Source: Idiomarina seosinensis_A
GTDB lineage: Bacteria; Pseudomonadota; Gammaproteobacteria; Enterobacterales; Alteromonadaceae
Length of the DNA: 64,000 nt
Assembly (NCBI RefSeq): GCF_044797955.1
Contig: NZ_CP085211.1
Coordinates: 1,116,001 to 1,180,000, forward strand
Direction of reading: 5' to 3'
Shown here: piece by piece, positions 1 through 9,384 of the stretch
Position numbering within the stretch: position 1 is the stretch's first letter
Layout of the letters: the number at the start of each line of letters is the position of its first letter
Position numbers and translations under genes: made by a program
The notes under the pieces: model-generated
Told to the model about the DNA's origin: nothing
The model's input: the letters and a program-made list of their open reading frames with translations, nothing else
Databases searched by the model: none

Positions 1-5
1 CGCGA

Positions 6-293
6 CTAGAAATGCTCAAGTTCGTGTTTGTGGTGTGCCTTAATGCGCTGATAGAGCTTATCGGCTACCAGGGTAACAGCACTGGCCAGGCCAATAATCG
101 TTAATACCGTATAGAGCCTCGGATTGGACGAAAAAAAGGTGGTTGATTGGCTGAACAGGTCATGTAACCACCCGGCGGCCAGCCAAATAATCACAATCGG
201 CGAAAGAGCCAGCAAGCCCAGTGCAAGATACATCAAAGCCGTAGTAACCAGTACAACTGCCCAGTTTGAACGTCCTTTTGTTAACTTTTCCAT
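6..293 (-). CDS. Small inner-membrane protein, unknown function
   Basis: A 95-residue protein with two hydrophobic stretches, about residues 11-43 (possibly one long or two short segments) and 60-78, and a charged, His-rich C-terminus (KAHHKHELEHF). I chose the ATG at 293 because a GGAGG sequence lies 5 bases before it; a GTG four codons further upstream would overlap that ribosome site. I do not recognise the family and no catalytic motif is visible. It is transcribed away from the CoA-transferase-like gene and the rest of its neighbourhood lies outside the window. Confidence 0.6.
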   Translation of the reverse strand: MEKLTKGRSNWAVVLVTTALMYLALGLLALSPIVIIWLAAGWLHDLFSQSTTFFSSNPRLYTVLTIIGLASAVTLVADKLYQRIKAHHKHELEHF

Positions 294-486
294 AATGACC
301 TCCACGCTGCACCCAATAAAATGTTAATTGGCTTATCACAACTATAGTTAAAAAAATGTTGGCCGCTGCCGGGATCGGGAAAAAGCGCTAGACCAAAATG
401 GAATATACCTGAATTTGCAGGCATTTTAATTAAGGCTCTATGCTAAAATTCAGATACGTTTTTTTACCCTGGGATAGGAACACACT

Positions 487-1764
487 ATGCAAGTTAATAC
501 CGCCGAGCAGGCCCTGTCGATTCTGGAAGATAACGACGTTATCTGGTGTCAGTCGATGGCGGCGACACCCTATAAACTGCTCGAGGGCCTAAAGAATGTC
601 GCTTATCATCGACGTAACCTGACCTTGCTGCAACTGCATACAGAATACAGCGAGGCGCTGAATGATCCCGAGTTAAGCGGTCATTTACGCCAGCGCGCTT
701 TTTTTGTCGGAGCTTCCACACGGCAAGCTGTAAGCGAGGGATTAGCGGATTACGTCCCGATTTTCTTATCGGAAATTCCAAAGTTGTTTCGCTCGGGTGA
801 ACAACCGCTTGATGCGGTACTGTTGCAGGTGTCTCCACCGGATAAGCACGGTAATTGCAGCCTCGGGATATCGGTAGAAGCGACCCGGGCGGCACTGCAG
901 GTTGCGAAAAAAATTATTGCCTGGATTAATCCGAATATGCCGCGCACCCACGGCGACGCATTGGTGCCGCTGGCGCGTTTTCACCGCTACTTTGAACAAG
1001 CTGCGGAACTGCCTCAGCATCAACAGCCGGAACAAAACCCGACCACCCAGCGTATTGGCGAACAAGTAGCCAGCCTGATTGATGACGGCGACTGCCTGCA
1101 AATGGGCATCGGGGCGATACCGGACGCGACCCTGGGCTGTCTGGGTAATCATCAAAACCTGGGTATCCATACCGAGATGTTTTCCGATGGCGTATTACCT
1201 CTGGTAGAAAATGGTGTTATTAACAATTCCAATAAGGTCAAGCACCGTGGGCGAATTGTTACCACCTTCGCTATGGGATCGCAAAAACTTTATGATTTTG
1301 TGGACGATAATCAGGAAGTGTTTTTTCTGGACGTTGAGTATACCAACGATACTGCGGTAATCCGGCGTAATCGTCAGGTTATGTCCATCAACAGTGCCTT
1401 GCAGGTAGATTTAAGTGGCCAGGTTTGTGCTGATTCCATTGGCACAAAAATTTATTCGGGAGTAGGCGGTCAAATGGACTTTGTCCGTGGCGCCAGTTTA
1501 TCAGAGGGGGGTCGTTCTGTTATCGCGTTGCCTTCTACCGCCTGTGGCGGCAAAGTTTCCCGCATTTCGTCGCTACTTGCTCCGGGCGCCGGGGTGGTGA
1601 CGACCCGTGCGCACGTACACTATATTGTAACTGAGCACGGTATTGCTAATTTGCGCGCCAAGAGCATGACCGAGCGGGCTCGGTCGCTGATTCTTATCGC
1701 TGCGCCACAGTTTCGCGAGAGCCTGGCTGAACAGGCTTATCAGAACTGGGGCCTTAAAGTCTAA
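487..1764 (+). CDS. Acetyl-CoA hydrolase/transferase family protein (4-hydroxybutyrate CoA-transferase type)
   Basis: A 425-residue cytoplasmic protein of the acetyl-CoA hydrolase/transferase family, which moves CoA between short-chain acids through a glutamyl-CoA intermediate. Visible family signatures are GIGAIPDA at about 207-214, GIHTEMFSDG around 226-235 with E230 as the likely catalytic glutamate, and the C-terminal GGQMDFVRGA and ALPSTA segments. The length is normal for the 4-hydroxybutyrate/butyrate CoA-transferase branch. The start follows a GGATAGGA ribosome site. The acyl substrate cannot be read from sequence. The gene ends 4 bases into the convergent gene at 1761 and has no obvious operon partner. 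Confidence 0.85.
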   Translation: MQVNTAEQALSILEDNDVIWCQSMAATPYKLLEGLKNVAYHRRNLTLLQLHTEYSEALNDPELSGHLRQRAFFVGASTRQAVSEGLADYVPIFLSEIPKLFRSGEQPLDAVLLQVSPPDKHGNCSLGISVEATRAALQVAKKIIAWINPNMPRTHGDALVPLARFHRYFEQAAELPQHQQPEQNPTTQRIGEQVASLIDDGDCLQMGIGAIPDATLGCLGNHQNLGIHTEMFSDGVLPLVENGVINNSNKVKHRGRIVTTFAMGSQKLYDFVDDNQEVFFLDVEYTNDTAVIRRNRQVMSINSALQVDLSGQVCADSIGTKIYSGVGGQMDFVRGASLSEGGRSVIALPSTACGGKVSRISSLLAPGAGVVTTRAHVHYIVTEHGIANLRAKSMTERARSLILIAAPQFRESLAEQAYQNWGLKV

Positions 1765-2609
1765 GGGTTTATTTGTCGCGGTCGCTGCTGGCCCAGCCAG
1801 AAATCAAGTGCCGCCTGAAACGAGTCATCAGTGGTTAGCTCACTGATGACTTTATTAATTTGCGCTGTGGCCTGTTGTCCCCAGGCATTGCTTGTACAGC
1901 CAACCGCACCCTCCACGCTATCGCCGACGCGTTCCTGAATCGGCAGGAAGACCAGCTGTTCGTTGTTCGCTAAGGGGTGAGTCTTTTCGTAAAATCGTTT
2001 AATGGCCTCATAATCTATCGTGTAATCGACCCGGTTTTTTAACAGCAGGTTCATAAGATTCACATGGGCGTTTTCGCCTGCCACGGTAATGTAATGGTTT
2101 TGGTCAACCAGATGTCGATTGATAAGCGCTTGTAATTTGCCGTACCGCCGGTCAATAGACTGAGCAAAGCGAAATTCGGGATCTTGTGCTAACTTTGCAA
2201 AGGTGACCGGGTTGCCGTAGCGACGGACAATTCGTTCGGCTGCCTCGCGGTGGGTTAAAATGCCATGAGCCGGATATAAATGGGTAGTGTCGGTAAAAAG
2301 AAAACCCGGGTTATAGGCGCTTTTTTTTATCATACAGGGGAAGCATAAGTTATCCTTTTTTTTCATTAAGTAGGTAATGCGTTTTGCCGGAAGATAGCGG
2401 ATATTCTGCTTAATATTGGGCAATTTATCGCGCAAGCGACTGACTAAAACATCGCAAAAGCCCTGGTTTTGGTAGCTGCCGGTGTTAATGTGAAAAGGCG
2501 GCGAGGGGTTAACTCCCCAGGTGATATCAGCAGCGTCGGCAATTTTTACCGGCGCTACCAGTAATCCTAATAAAACCGAGTAATGACACAAAGCGAAGGT
2601 TAAGCGCAT
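1761..2609 (-). CDS. Periplasmic solute-binding-like protein
   Basis: A 282-residue exported protein. The start at 2609 is preferred over an upstream in-frame codon because it follows AGGAA by about 6 bases and begins a clean signal peptide (MRLTFALCHYSVLLGLL, cleavage near ADA-A at about 26). The mature part resembles bacterial extracellular solute-binding proteins of family 3 (amino-acid-binding type), with a WGVNPSPPFHI opening and a QGFCDVLV stretch. In Alteromonadales many such proteins are sensory or orphan and have no ABC partner; none is adjacent here, so a transport role is unproven. It overlaps the CoA-transferase gene tail to tail by 4 bases. Confidence 0.65.
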   Translation of the reverse strand: MRLTFALCHYSVLLGLLVAPVKIADAADITWGVNPSPPFHINTGSYQNQGFCDVLVSRLRDKLPNIKQNIRYLPAKRITYLMKKKDNLCFPCMIKKSAYNPGFLFTDTTHLYPAHGILTHREAAERIVRRYGNPVTFAKLAQDPEFRFAQSIDRRYGKLQALINRHLVDQNHYITVAGENAHVNLMNLLLKNRVDYTIDYEAIKRFYEKTHPLANNEQLVFLPIQERVGDSVEGAVGCTSNAWGQQATAQINKVISELTTDDSFQAALDFWLGQQRPRQINP

Positions 2610-2721
2610 CAATGATTCCTGGTTGTCCCTGCTGATAACAAAATCATAACATAATAGATAACAAACAAAGTACAAAAAAACAACAAGTTTATCTGAGAAT
2701 TGATTGGGAGAGGTTAACAAA

Positions 2722-3240
2722 ATGTCGATGCAGGTTATCTTTAGTCATGGCAAGGAAAGTGGTCCCTGGGGAACCAAAATTATGGCCTTAGCCGAAGTGG
2801 CTAAAGACTTGGGCTGTCAGGTGGACAGCGTTGACTATCGCACTGACTTAGACGTTGAACAGCGCGTGAGCCGTTTAAAAAATGTATTGCAGCAGCAATC
2901 TGGCCAACCAATTTATTTAGTGGGCTCCAGCATGGGCGGCTATGTGGCTACCGTAGCAGCGGGCAGTACAGATTGTGCCGGACTGTTTTTGATGGCGCCG
3001 GCATTTTATCTCGGCGGGTATGCCGATATCGACGAGTTACCATTAAAGTGTCCGGTGGATATCGTGCATGGCTGGCAGGACGATATTGTACCCGTAGCGA
3101 ATAGCTGGCGCTTCGCGCTGGGCTATCGGGCCAATTTGCATGTACTGAACGATGACCATCGGCTGGTGGATACTCTTCCACAAACTACTGAATTATTTAA
3201 ACAGTCGCTGACCCGTGTTATTACTAATCTATCAGGTTAA
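2722..3240 (+). CDS. Small alpha/beta-hydrolase (YqiA-like)
   Basis: A 172-residue cytoplasmic alpha/beta-hydrolase. The nucleophile elbow GSSMGG puts Ser70 at the tip; likely partners are an Asp in HGWQDD (120-121) and His146 in NDDHRL. The fold lacks a lid, as in the small YqiA/UPF0227-type esterases. The substrate is unknown. The ATG at 2722 follows GGGAGAGG by about 8 bases; an upstream TTG lies inside that ribosome site and is rejected. The next gene starts 11 bases after the stop, so the two are probably cotranscribed. Confidence 0.8.
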   Translation: MSMQVIFSHGKESGPWGTKIMALAEVAKDLGCQVDSVDYRTDLDVEQRVSRLKNVLQQQSGQPIYLVGSSMGGYVATVAAGSTDCAGLFLMAPAFYLGGYADIDELPLKCPVDIVHGWQDDIVPVANSWRFALGYRANLHVLNDDHRLVDTLPQTTELFKQSLTRVITNLSG

Positions 3241-3251
3241 TGAGGTACGTT

Positions 3252-3674
3252 ATGAGCGAACAAGAGACAACATTTGAACTGCACCCGCAATTAGCACAGG
3301 ACAGTCTTTACTTAACAGATTGGCCATTAAGCCAGGTGCGGGTAGTTGATGACAATCAGTACCCATGGTTTATTCTGGTTCCCCGTTATAATGGCATCAG
3401 TGAGATTATTGACTTAAGCGAGCAGGACCAGCAACAACTGTGGCACGAAAGTGCCTTTTTAAGCTACTGGCTGCAGGCGGAATACCGGCCCAACAAATTA
3501 AACGTTGCAGCCCTTGGTAATGAGGTGCCACAACTGCACATGCACCATATTGCCCGTTTTAAAGACGATGTGGCCTGGCCGGCTCCGGTGTGGTCAGCAG
3601 CTGCACCGAGGCAGGCGTTAAGCGAAACAGAAGTGTTACGGTTGCGGGACATCTTCAAACAATTAAGTTTGTAG
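3252..3674 (+). CDS. HIT-domain protein
   Basis: A 140-residue histidine-triad family protein. The motif reads QLHMHHIAR: the first triad position is Gln, as in QxHxH branch members, and the middle and last histidines are kept. HIT proteins are nucleotidyl hydrolases or transferases acting on nucleotide conjugates; the substrate here is unknown. The ATG at 3252 with TGAGG 6-7 bases upstream is the likely start; an earlier ATG at 3240 overlaps the stop of the hydrolase gene and has no ribosome site. It is downstream of the alpha/beta-hydrolase in one likely operon and overlaps the convergent metallo-hydrolase gene by 20 bases. Confidence 0.8.
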   Translation: MSEQETTFELHPQLAQDSLYLTDWPLSQVRVVDDNQYPWFILVPRYNGISEIIDLSEQDQQQLWHESAFLSYWLQAEYRPNKLNVAALGNEVPQLHMHHIARFKDDVAWPAPVWSAAAPRQALSETEVLRLRDIFKQLSL

Positions 3675-5016
3675 CGGTTTCTACCGGTATATTAAATTGC
3701 TGCTGAATTTTTTCGGCAAGTGCGGCCTGGGCTTTTGGCTCGCCATGAATAAGCCGGACTTTTTTTACCGGTTGGGCGGCAGAGGCGATAAAGTCGAGTA
3801 ATTCAGCCTGATCGGCGTGGGCCGAGTAACCCCCAAGAGTATGAATTTGTGCCTTTATGGTTATCCGTTCGTCGTCAAAGATGACGTAGCCGCCGCGCGG
3901 GCCATAGGTCTGAATGTCACGGCCCGGAGTGCCTGCAGCCTGATAGCCGACAAACAGCACATCGGTGCGCTCATCGGGCAGTAAAGCCTTTAGGTAATTA
4001 ACAACCCGGCCGCCGGCACACATGCCGCTGGCGGCAATTATAATCACCGGTTCAGCGGTGCTTTTTAGCCGGTTAACCAGGCTCAGGTGTGTTGCGTGGT
4101 CATCAATTGTATGGCAATGACGAAATTCCAGAGGGTGACGACCTTGTCTTACCTTAGCCTTGGCCTGTTGGTCCCACAACGCCTGCAATTCGCCATACAG
4201 TTCAGTAAAATCACTCGCCAGTGGCGAGTCAACCACCACCTCGGGAAAACTGTAGTGTCCGGACAGCTCCAGTTGATGCCAGATATCTTCCAGTTCGTAC
4301 AGCAACTCTTGTGTCCGGCCGATACTAAACGCCGGGATTAACACGGCACCTCCATCTTTAACGCAGCGCTCAATAACCTGTTTTAACTGTTGTTGGCGCT
4401 GATCGCGTGGCTCGTGCAGGCGGTCACCGTAAGTACTTTCCAGCAACAGCAGATCAGCGGTTTCTAAGCGACTGGGGTCTGGCAACAAAGGTGTATTACG
4501 GCAGCCGATATCGCCGGAGAATACCACGACCTGCTGATCCTCCAGAAGACATTCGATAAAGGCCGAACCCATAATGTGTCCGGCATTATTAAAACGTATG
4601 GTTAAAGCAGGAGACACCTTTACCCACTGTTGATAGTCAACAGCATAAAGTTGTTCTTCAAGCTGCTGCAGAATGCCCTCAATAAGCGCGGCATTGCGGG
4701 TAACACCCACTTTTATCGCATCAGCAATCACCAGCGGTAACAGCCGGGCGGTTGCGCGCGTGCAGTAAATCGGGCCAGTAAAACCAGCGGCTAGCAAGTA
4801 AGGAATTCGACCGACATGGTCCAGATGGCTGTGAGTGACGAATAAGGCTTTGATTGCCGGATGGTAAAAATTTACTGCGGTCAGGTCTTGATCGTCGCTT
4901 TGCTTTTCGCCCTGAGCTAAACCGCAGTCAATAAGGTAGGACTCAGAGGCGCTCAGCTCTAATTCATGACAGGAGCCGGTGACCTGATCAAAACCGCCAT
5001 GGTGATGAATCTGCAT
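3655..5016 (-). CDS. MBL-fold metallo-hydrolase with beta-CASP domain (RNase/exonuclease family)
   Basis: A 453-residue metallo-beta-lactamase fold protein with an inserted beta-CASP domain, the architecture of CPSF73-like RNA-processing nucleases. Motif 2 is HSHLDH (His62, His64, Asp66, His67), followed by GHIMGS and SGDIG for motifs 3 and 4; the beta-CASP part shows DSPLAS and GMCAGGRV, and motif C is the histidine of GGYSAHAD. All two-metal ligands appear present, so an active RNA or DNA phosphodiesterase is expected. Bacterial members of this length are common but seldom characterised. Its 3-prime end overlaps the HIT gene on the other strand. Confidence 0.85.
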   Translation of the reverse strand: MQIHHHGGFDQVTGSCHELELSASESYLIDCGLAQGEKQSDDQDLTAVNFYHPAIKALFVTHSHLDHVGRIPYLLAAGFTGPIYCTRATARLLPLVIADAIKVGVTRNAALIEGILQQLEEQLYAVDYQQWVKVSPALTIRFNNAGHIMGSAFIECLLEDQQVVVFSGDIGCRNTPLLPDPSRLETADLLLLESTYGDRLHEPRDQRQQQLKQVIERCVKDGGAVLIPAFSIGRTQELLYELEDIWHQLELSGHYSFPEVVVDSPLASDFTELYGELQALWDQQAKAKVRQGRHPLEFRHCHTIDDHATHLSLVNRLKSTAEPVIIIAASGMCAGGRVVNYLKALLPDERTDVLFVGYQAAGTPGRDIQTYGPRGGYVIFDDERITIKAQIHTLGGYSAHADQAELLDFIASAAQPVKKVRLIHGEPKAQAALAEKIQQQFNIPVETATNLIV

Positions 5017-5131
5017 AAATAAGCCTCAGTGATTTCAATCGGCTTAATTTGGCACAGCCAACGGCTTATCGCAATGTGACAATTTGGGTTACTTATCGCC
5101 GAGATAATCCCATTTAGCTGTGCATTAAAGG

Positions 5132-6188
5132 TTACTGGTCATCGTCATCTTTTTCTATCAATTGATGATGACGTTGCTGTTCTATCAGATCTTCAATTTT
5201 ACTGGCAGGTATGGGTTTGGAAAAATAGTAGCCCTGAAACAATTCGCAATTTAATGAGTTGAGATACTGCCACTGCGTATTGTTTTCCACCCCCTCGGCC
5301 AGAACGCTGAGTCCCATCGCTTTAGCCAGCGACAGTATAGAGTTTACAATAGCCACGTCATCCAGCTGGTTTGGCACATCGGTGATAAAACTGCGGTCAA
5401 TTTTTAGTTCGCTCGATGTTTTTGTCAATGTCGTGAGCAAGTGCGCTCTCAGTAATCTCGAAAATCAGATGAGAAGGCTTCACCTTCGAACCTTTAAACG
5501 CCGCCTTGGTCTGACGTTCAAAGTGTTCGTATGAAAGCTGAAATTGACTGATATTAATTGCTACCTGCCAGTCAAGGCCGGGATCTTTTGTCATCCAGCT
5601 TTCCATATCTTTTATGGCGGTTTTTAAAACAAAATTACCCAGTGAAATAATCAATTTATAAGATTCGGCAATCGGTATGAAAACATCCGGCGGGATCCAA
5701 CCTCGGGTGGGGTGATGCCAACGTACAAGCGCTTCGACTTTAACGATGCGCGAACTGTTATCAACGACCGGCTGATAGTGTACCGACAGCCCGTCTTCGG
5801 CCACCGCTGTGCGGAGATCCGCTTCCATGGTGACACGTTCCTGCAGCCTTCGCTCTGAATCCGCATCAAAACAGCAAATCCTGCTTTTTCCGCTTTCCTT
5901 AGCTTCATACATGGCGATATCAGCTTGCTTCATCAGCGGGTCCAGTTCGACTTGTTCCCCGGAGAAAAAGGTAATACCGATACTGGCGGATGTTTTCAGC
6001 TTGATGTCATCAATTATTACCGACTTTTCAATTTCGGTAATAATGCGTTCAGCTATATGTATGGCACGGGCTTTAGCTTCTTTATGGGTGTCGCTCAGAG
6101 ATGATAATAAAACACAAAATTCGTCGCCACCCAGTCGCGCAACCGTGTCGCTGCAGGATATATAGCAAATGTGACGAAATAGTTCACA
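5132..6188 (-). pseudogene. Decayed partial copy of the neighbouring GGDEF-EAL gene
   Basis: This is a broken duplicate of the C-terminal half of the gene at 6208-9381. From about 6158 downward it matches that protein from SCSDTVARLGGDEF through MKQADIA and EALVRW to the end of the EAL domain. It has no start codon in its open frame (the frame opens at 6188) and lacks the GAF and PAS regions. Near 5410 an internal deletion of about 33 codons joins DKNIER to ELKIDRSF with a frameshift; the lost part includes the EAL metal-site motif DDFGTGYSS. The remainder (5132-5408) continues in another frame. It can make neither an active cyclase nor an active phosphodiesterase. Origin by tandem duplication followed by decay is inferred. 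Confidence 0.9.
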
Positions 6189-6207
6189 TTAGGCAGAGCT
6201 AAGCGAC

Positions 6208-9200
6208 TCAGTTGCCGACTATTAATGCATGATATCGCTGCTCTTTAATCAGTTGTTCAATGTGTTCAGCGGGTAGTGGGCGTGAAAAATAATAGCCCTG
6301 AAACTTTTCACAATTCAGTGATTTAAGATATTGCCATTGCTCATCAGTTTCTACGCCTTCGGCAACAACGCTCAATCCCATGGCTTTTGCCAGCGACAGT
6401 ACCGAGTTAACAATAGCCACATCATCCAGCTGCTGCGGCACATCCCGGATAAAGCTGCGGTCGATTTTCAGTTCACCGATGGGCAGTTGCTTCAAGTAGG
6501 CCAGCGACGAGTAACCGGTACCAAAATCATCAAGAGAAAACGACAGCCCCATGGACTTCAACGCACTCATTCGGTTGATGTTGTCATCGATATCCTCGGC
6601 GACGGCACTTTCTGTTACCTCGAAAATTAAGTGTCCCGGTTTTAATGACGACTGTTTGAGTAGTGCTGAGGTCTGGCGCTTAAAGTGATCATCCGATAGC
6701 TGAAACTGACTGATGTTGATGGCCACTTGCCAGTTAAGCTCGGGCGCAATGGTCAGCCAATTTTCCATATCCTTGATAGCGGTGGTTAAAACATAATGCC
6801 CTAACGGGCTAATCAGCTGATACGCTTCGGCAATCGGGATAAAAAGATCAGGCGGGATCCATCCTTCGGTGGGATGGTTCCAGCGCACCAGTGCTTCAAC
6901 CTTAACGATTCGTGAGTCGCAGTCAACCACCGGTTGATAATGTACCTCCAGAGTATTTTCTGTAAGCGCGGTGCGCAGATCCGATTCTAAGGTAAGGCGC
7001 TGAAGTAAGCGCTTTTCAGAGCTTGCATCAAAACAGCAAACCTGACGTTTACCACGCTCTTTAGCCTCATATAAGGCAATATCGGCCTGTTTCATCAAGC
7101 CATCAAGTTCAACCTGTTCGCCGCAGAAAAAACTGATACCAATACTTGCGGAGGTTTTTAGCTTGAAATCGTCGATCATTACCGGTTTTTCGACTTCGCT
7201 GATAATACGCTCAGCTATTTGTATCGCCCGCTGTTTGGCTTGCTCTGTGCAGTCACCAAGTGAGGACAATAACACGCAAAATTCATCCCCGCCTAACCGC
7301 GCAACGGTATCGCTGCAGGACAATACACTGGCCTGAATACGAGCACCCATTTCGATCAGTAATTTGTCACCAATGGTGTGGCCTAAAGAATCATTAACGT
7401 TTTTAAAATTATCCAAGTCAATAAATAGCAGGGAATGCTGCTGATTGCTCTGCGTACTTGCCAAAAACAGACTTTGCGTGCGCGCTTTCAGCAGACGACG
7501 ATTCGCCAGTTGAGTCAGCGGATCAAAATAGGCCAGCTTTTCTATTTCTTCCTGTTGTTGATGAAGCGCCGAAATATCCCTGATTGAGGCAACATAGAGG
7601 GCCTCGCCGTTATGAGCGGTTTCTTTTACGGCGATTTCGACCGGGAATATGTCGCCATTCTTACGTTTAGCTGTTAATGCCCGAGCCCGGCCCATGATAT
7701 CGTGTCCGGCCTCAGCTACACGGTATTGTTTCATGTAGGCATCATGGACAGCGGCATAGTTTTCCGGCATCAGCGTTTTGATGTTTTTTCCAATTAACCA
7801 CTCTTTGGAGTAGCCAAAGATGTTTTCAACCGAGGGATTGCACATCTGGATAATACCAAACTGATCCGTGGTTATCAGACCATCAACCATGGTGTTCAGA
7901 ATTGTGGCCTGCAACTGAGCAGACTCTTGTAGCGCCAGTTCGTTATTTTTTTGTGCGTCAATATTACTTTCTATTGCAATATATCCCTGCACTGCGCCGT
8001 TTTCATCGTTTAACGGATTGCAGTAAATGCGTACCCAGTAGGGTTCACCATCACGCGTATAATTAATGACTTCGGTTTCAAAGCCCTGCTGGTTAGCTAA
8101 AGCGTCGCCCATGGTTGCCACCGTTGCCGGGTCGGTATTTATCCCTTGCAATAAATCCCCTGGCTTTTGGCCGTAGATTTCGCTGGACTGGTAACCGGTT
8201 AGACGGGTAAAGCCATGGTTAACCCATTCCGTTTTGCCTTTTATATCCGTAATGATGACCGCGTTGGTCGTCTGACTGGCTACCGCGGAAAGATAGCTAA
8301 GCTCCTGTTGATGCTCCAGCTGCTGTTGATGCCGGACAGAGGCTTCAACAATTTGCCCAATGGCCAGCAATAACGGATTAAGAAAGCTTAACAGGTGCTG
8401 ATCGTAACCCTCGCGTCGGTTAGCCAGGCCGACCATAGCCACCAGCTTGTCAGCACTGAAAATCGGAATACCTAAAAACGCTTTTAGCTTTGGATGGCCT
8501 TTAGGTAAACCCCCGCTGCGACTGTCAGTGGAGGCATCATTAGCAATAACCGGCTCGTTGCTGGTCAGGGTAGCGCCGATAAGCGACTTAAGATTATGAA
8601 ACTCCAGTCCTTTGCTGGCATGCTCAGCGTACAGGGCCTGACTTTCGTCATTCCAGGCAATATCCGTAATCGCATGGGCTTTCAGGTAAGGCTGGCCGCT
8701 GGCGTCAAAGAGAACATCGCCAATAAAGCCATACTCACTGTTGGTAATTTCCAGCACGTCCTCCAGCAACATGCGAAAAGCCTGGGTGCGGTCTTCCAGC
8801 CGGATAAAGTTAGACTGGGCGCGGACAATTACCTCTGACAGGTGCTGCAGGGACTGATATTCTTCGCTTAACTGGCTACGATCGATGTGATGAATCTCAC
8901 TTTCGACGGCGTCTGCTAAGTCGCGCAAGGCCTGTTTCCGGGGGCCGCTCAACTGCCCCGGTTTGTAATCGAGAATGCACAGTGTACCAATGGGATAGCC
9001 GTCTAGGGAGCGTAACACCGCTCCAGCGTAGTAACGTATCTGCGGCGCGGTGCTATCCAAAGGCTGATTAGCAAAACGTGGTTCAGCCAGTGCATCAGGC
9101 ACTTCGACAATATCGCCCCGCGTTATCGCATAAGCGCAAAACGAGTTATCGAGGCTTGCTTCGGTAACGCTGAGCCCCTGTCGTGACTTAAACCATTGCC

Positions 9201-9381
9201 GCTGTGAATCAACTAACGAAATTAACGCAATTGGCACATCAAAGGTTTGTTGAGCCAAGCGTGTAAAACGGTCAAAACGTTCTTCTGCCGGACTGTCCAA
9301 CAGTCCGGTCTTTAATAACGCCGTCAGGCGCTTTACCTCATCTTCAGGGTGTTTTGATAGTTGCATTGAGGCTGGCACCAT
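6208..9381 (-). CDS. GAF-GAF-PAS-PAS-GGDEF-EAL cyclic-di-GMP protein
   Basis: A 1057-residue soluble signalling protein without membrane segments. Rough layout: GAF 20-165, second GAF 195-360, PAS 370-485, PAS 495-610, GGDEF about 620-790, EAL about 800-1045. The cyclase motif RLGGDEF near 695 is intact, and so are EALVRW near 828 and DDFGTGYSS near 950, so both synthesis and hydrolysis of c-di-GMP are possible. The inhibitory site before GGDEF reads SCSD where RxxD is expected, so classical product inhibition is unlikely. It begins 3 bases after the stop of the Aer-like receptor gene and is probably cotranslated; no strong ribosome site is visible, and an ATG at 9366 is an alternative start. 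Confidence 0.9.
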   Translation of the reverse strand: MVPASMQLSKHPEDEVKRLTALLKTGLLDSPAEERFDRFTRLAQQTFDVPIALISLVDSQRQWFKSRQGLSVTEASLDNSFCAYAITRGDIVEVPDALAEPRFANQPLDSTAPQIRYYAGAVLRSLDGYPIGTLCILDYKPGQLSGPRKQALRDLADAVESEIHHIDRSQLSEEYQSLQHLSEVIVRAQSNFIRLEDRTQAFRMLLEDVLEITNSEYGFIGDVLFDASGQPYLKAHAITDIAWNDESQALYAEHASKGLEFHNLKSLIGATLTSNEPVIANDASTDSRSGGLPKGHPKLKAFLGIPIFSADKLVAMVGLANRREGYDQHLLSFLNPLLLAIGQIVEASVRHQQQLEHQQELSYLSAVASQTTNAVIITDIKGKTEWVNHGFTRLTGYQSSEIYGQKPGDLLQGINTDPATVATMGDALANQQGFETEVINYTRDGEPYWVRIYCNPLNDENGAVQGYIAIESNIDAQKNNELALQESAQLQATILNTMVDGLITTDQFGIIQMCNPSVENIFGYSKEWLIGKNIKTLMPENYAAVHDAYMKQYRVAEAGHDIMGRARALTAKRKNGDIFPVEIAVKETAHNGEALYVASIRDISALHQQQEEIEKLAYFDPLTQLANRRLLKARTQSLFLASTQSNQQHSLLFIDLDNFKNVNDSLGHTIGDKLLIEMGARIQASVLSCSDTVARLGGDEFCVLLSSLGDCTEQAKQRAIQIAERIISEVEKPVMIDDFKLKTSASIGISFFCGEQVELDGLMKQADIALYEAKERGKRQVCCFDASSEKRLLQRLTLESDLRTALTENTLEVHYQPVVDCDSRIVKVEALVRWNHPTEGWIPPDLFIPIAEAYQLISPLGHYVLTTAIKDMENWLTIAPELNWQVAINISQFQLSDDHFKRQTSALLKQSSLKPGHLIFEVTESAVAEDIDDNINRMSALKSMGLSFSLDDFGTGYSSLAYLKQLPIGELKIDRSFIRDVPQQLDDVAIVNSVLSLAKAMGLSVVAEGVETDEQWQYLKSLNCEKFQGYYFSRPLPAEHIEQLIKEQRYHALIVGN

Positions 9382-9384
9382 GAA

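Noticed and set aside
7002..7020. GTAAGCGCTTTTC inside the GGDEF-EAL gene as another LacI operator
   Set aside because: Core matches but one half-site is shifted by an extra T; no link to sugar genes.
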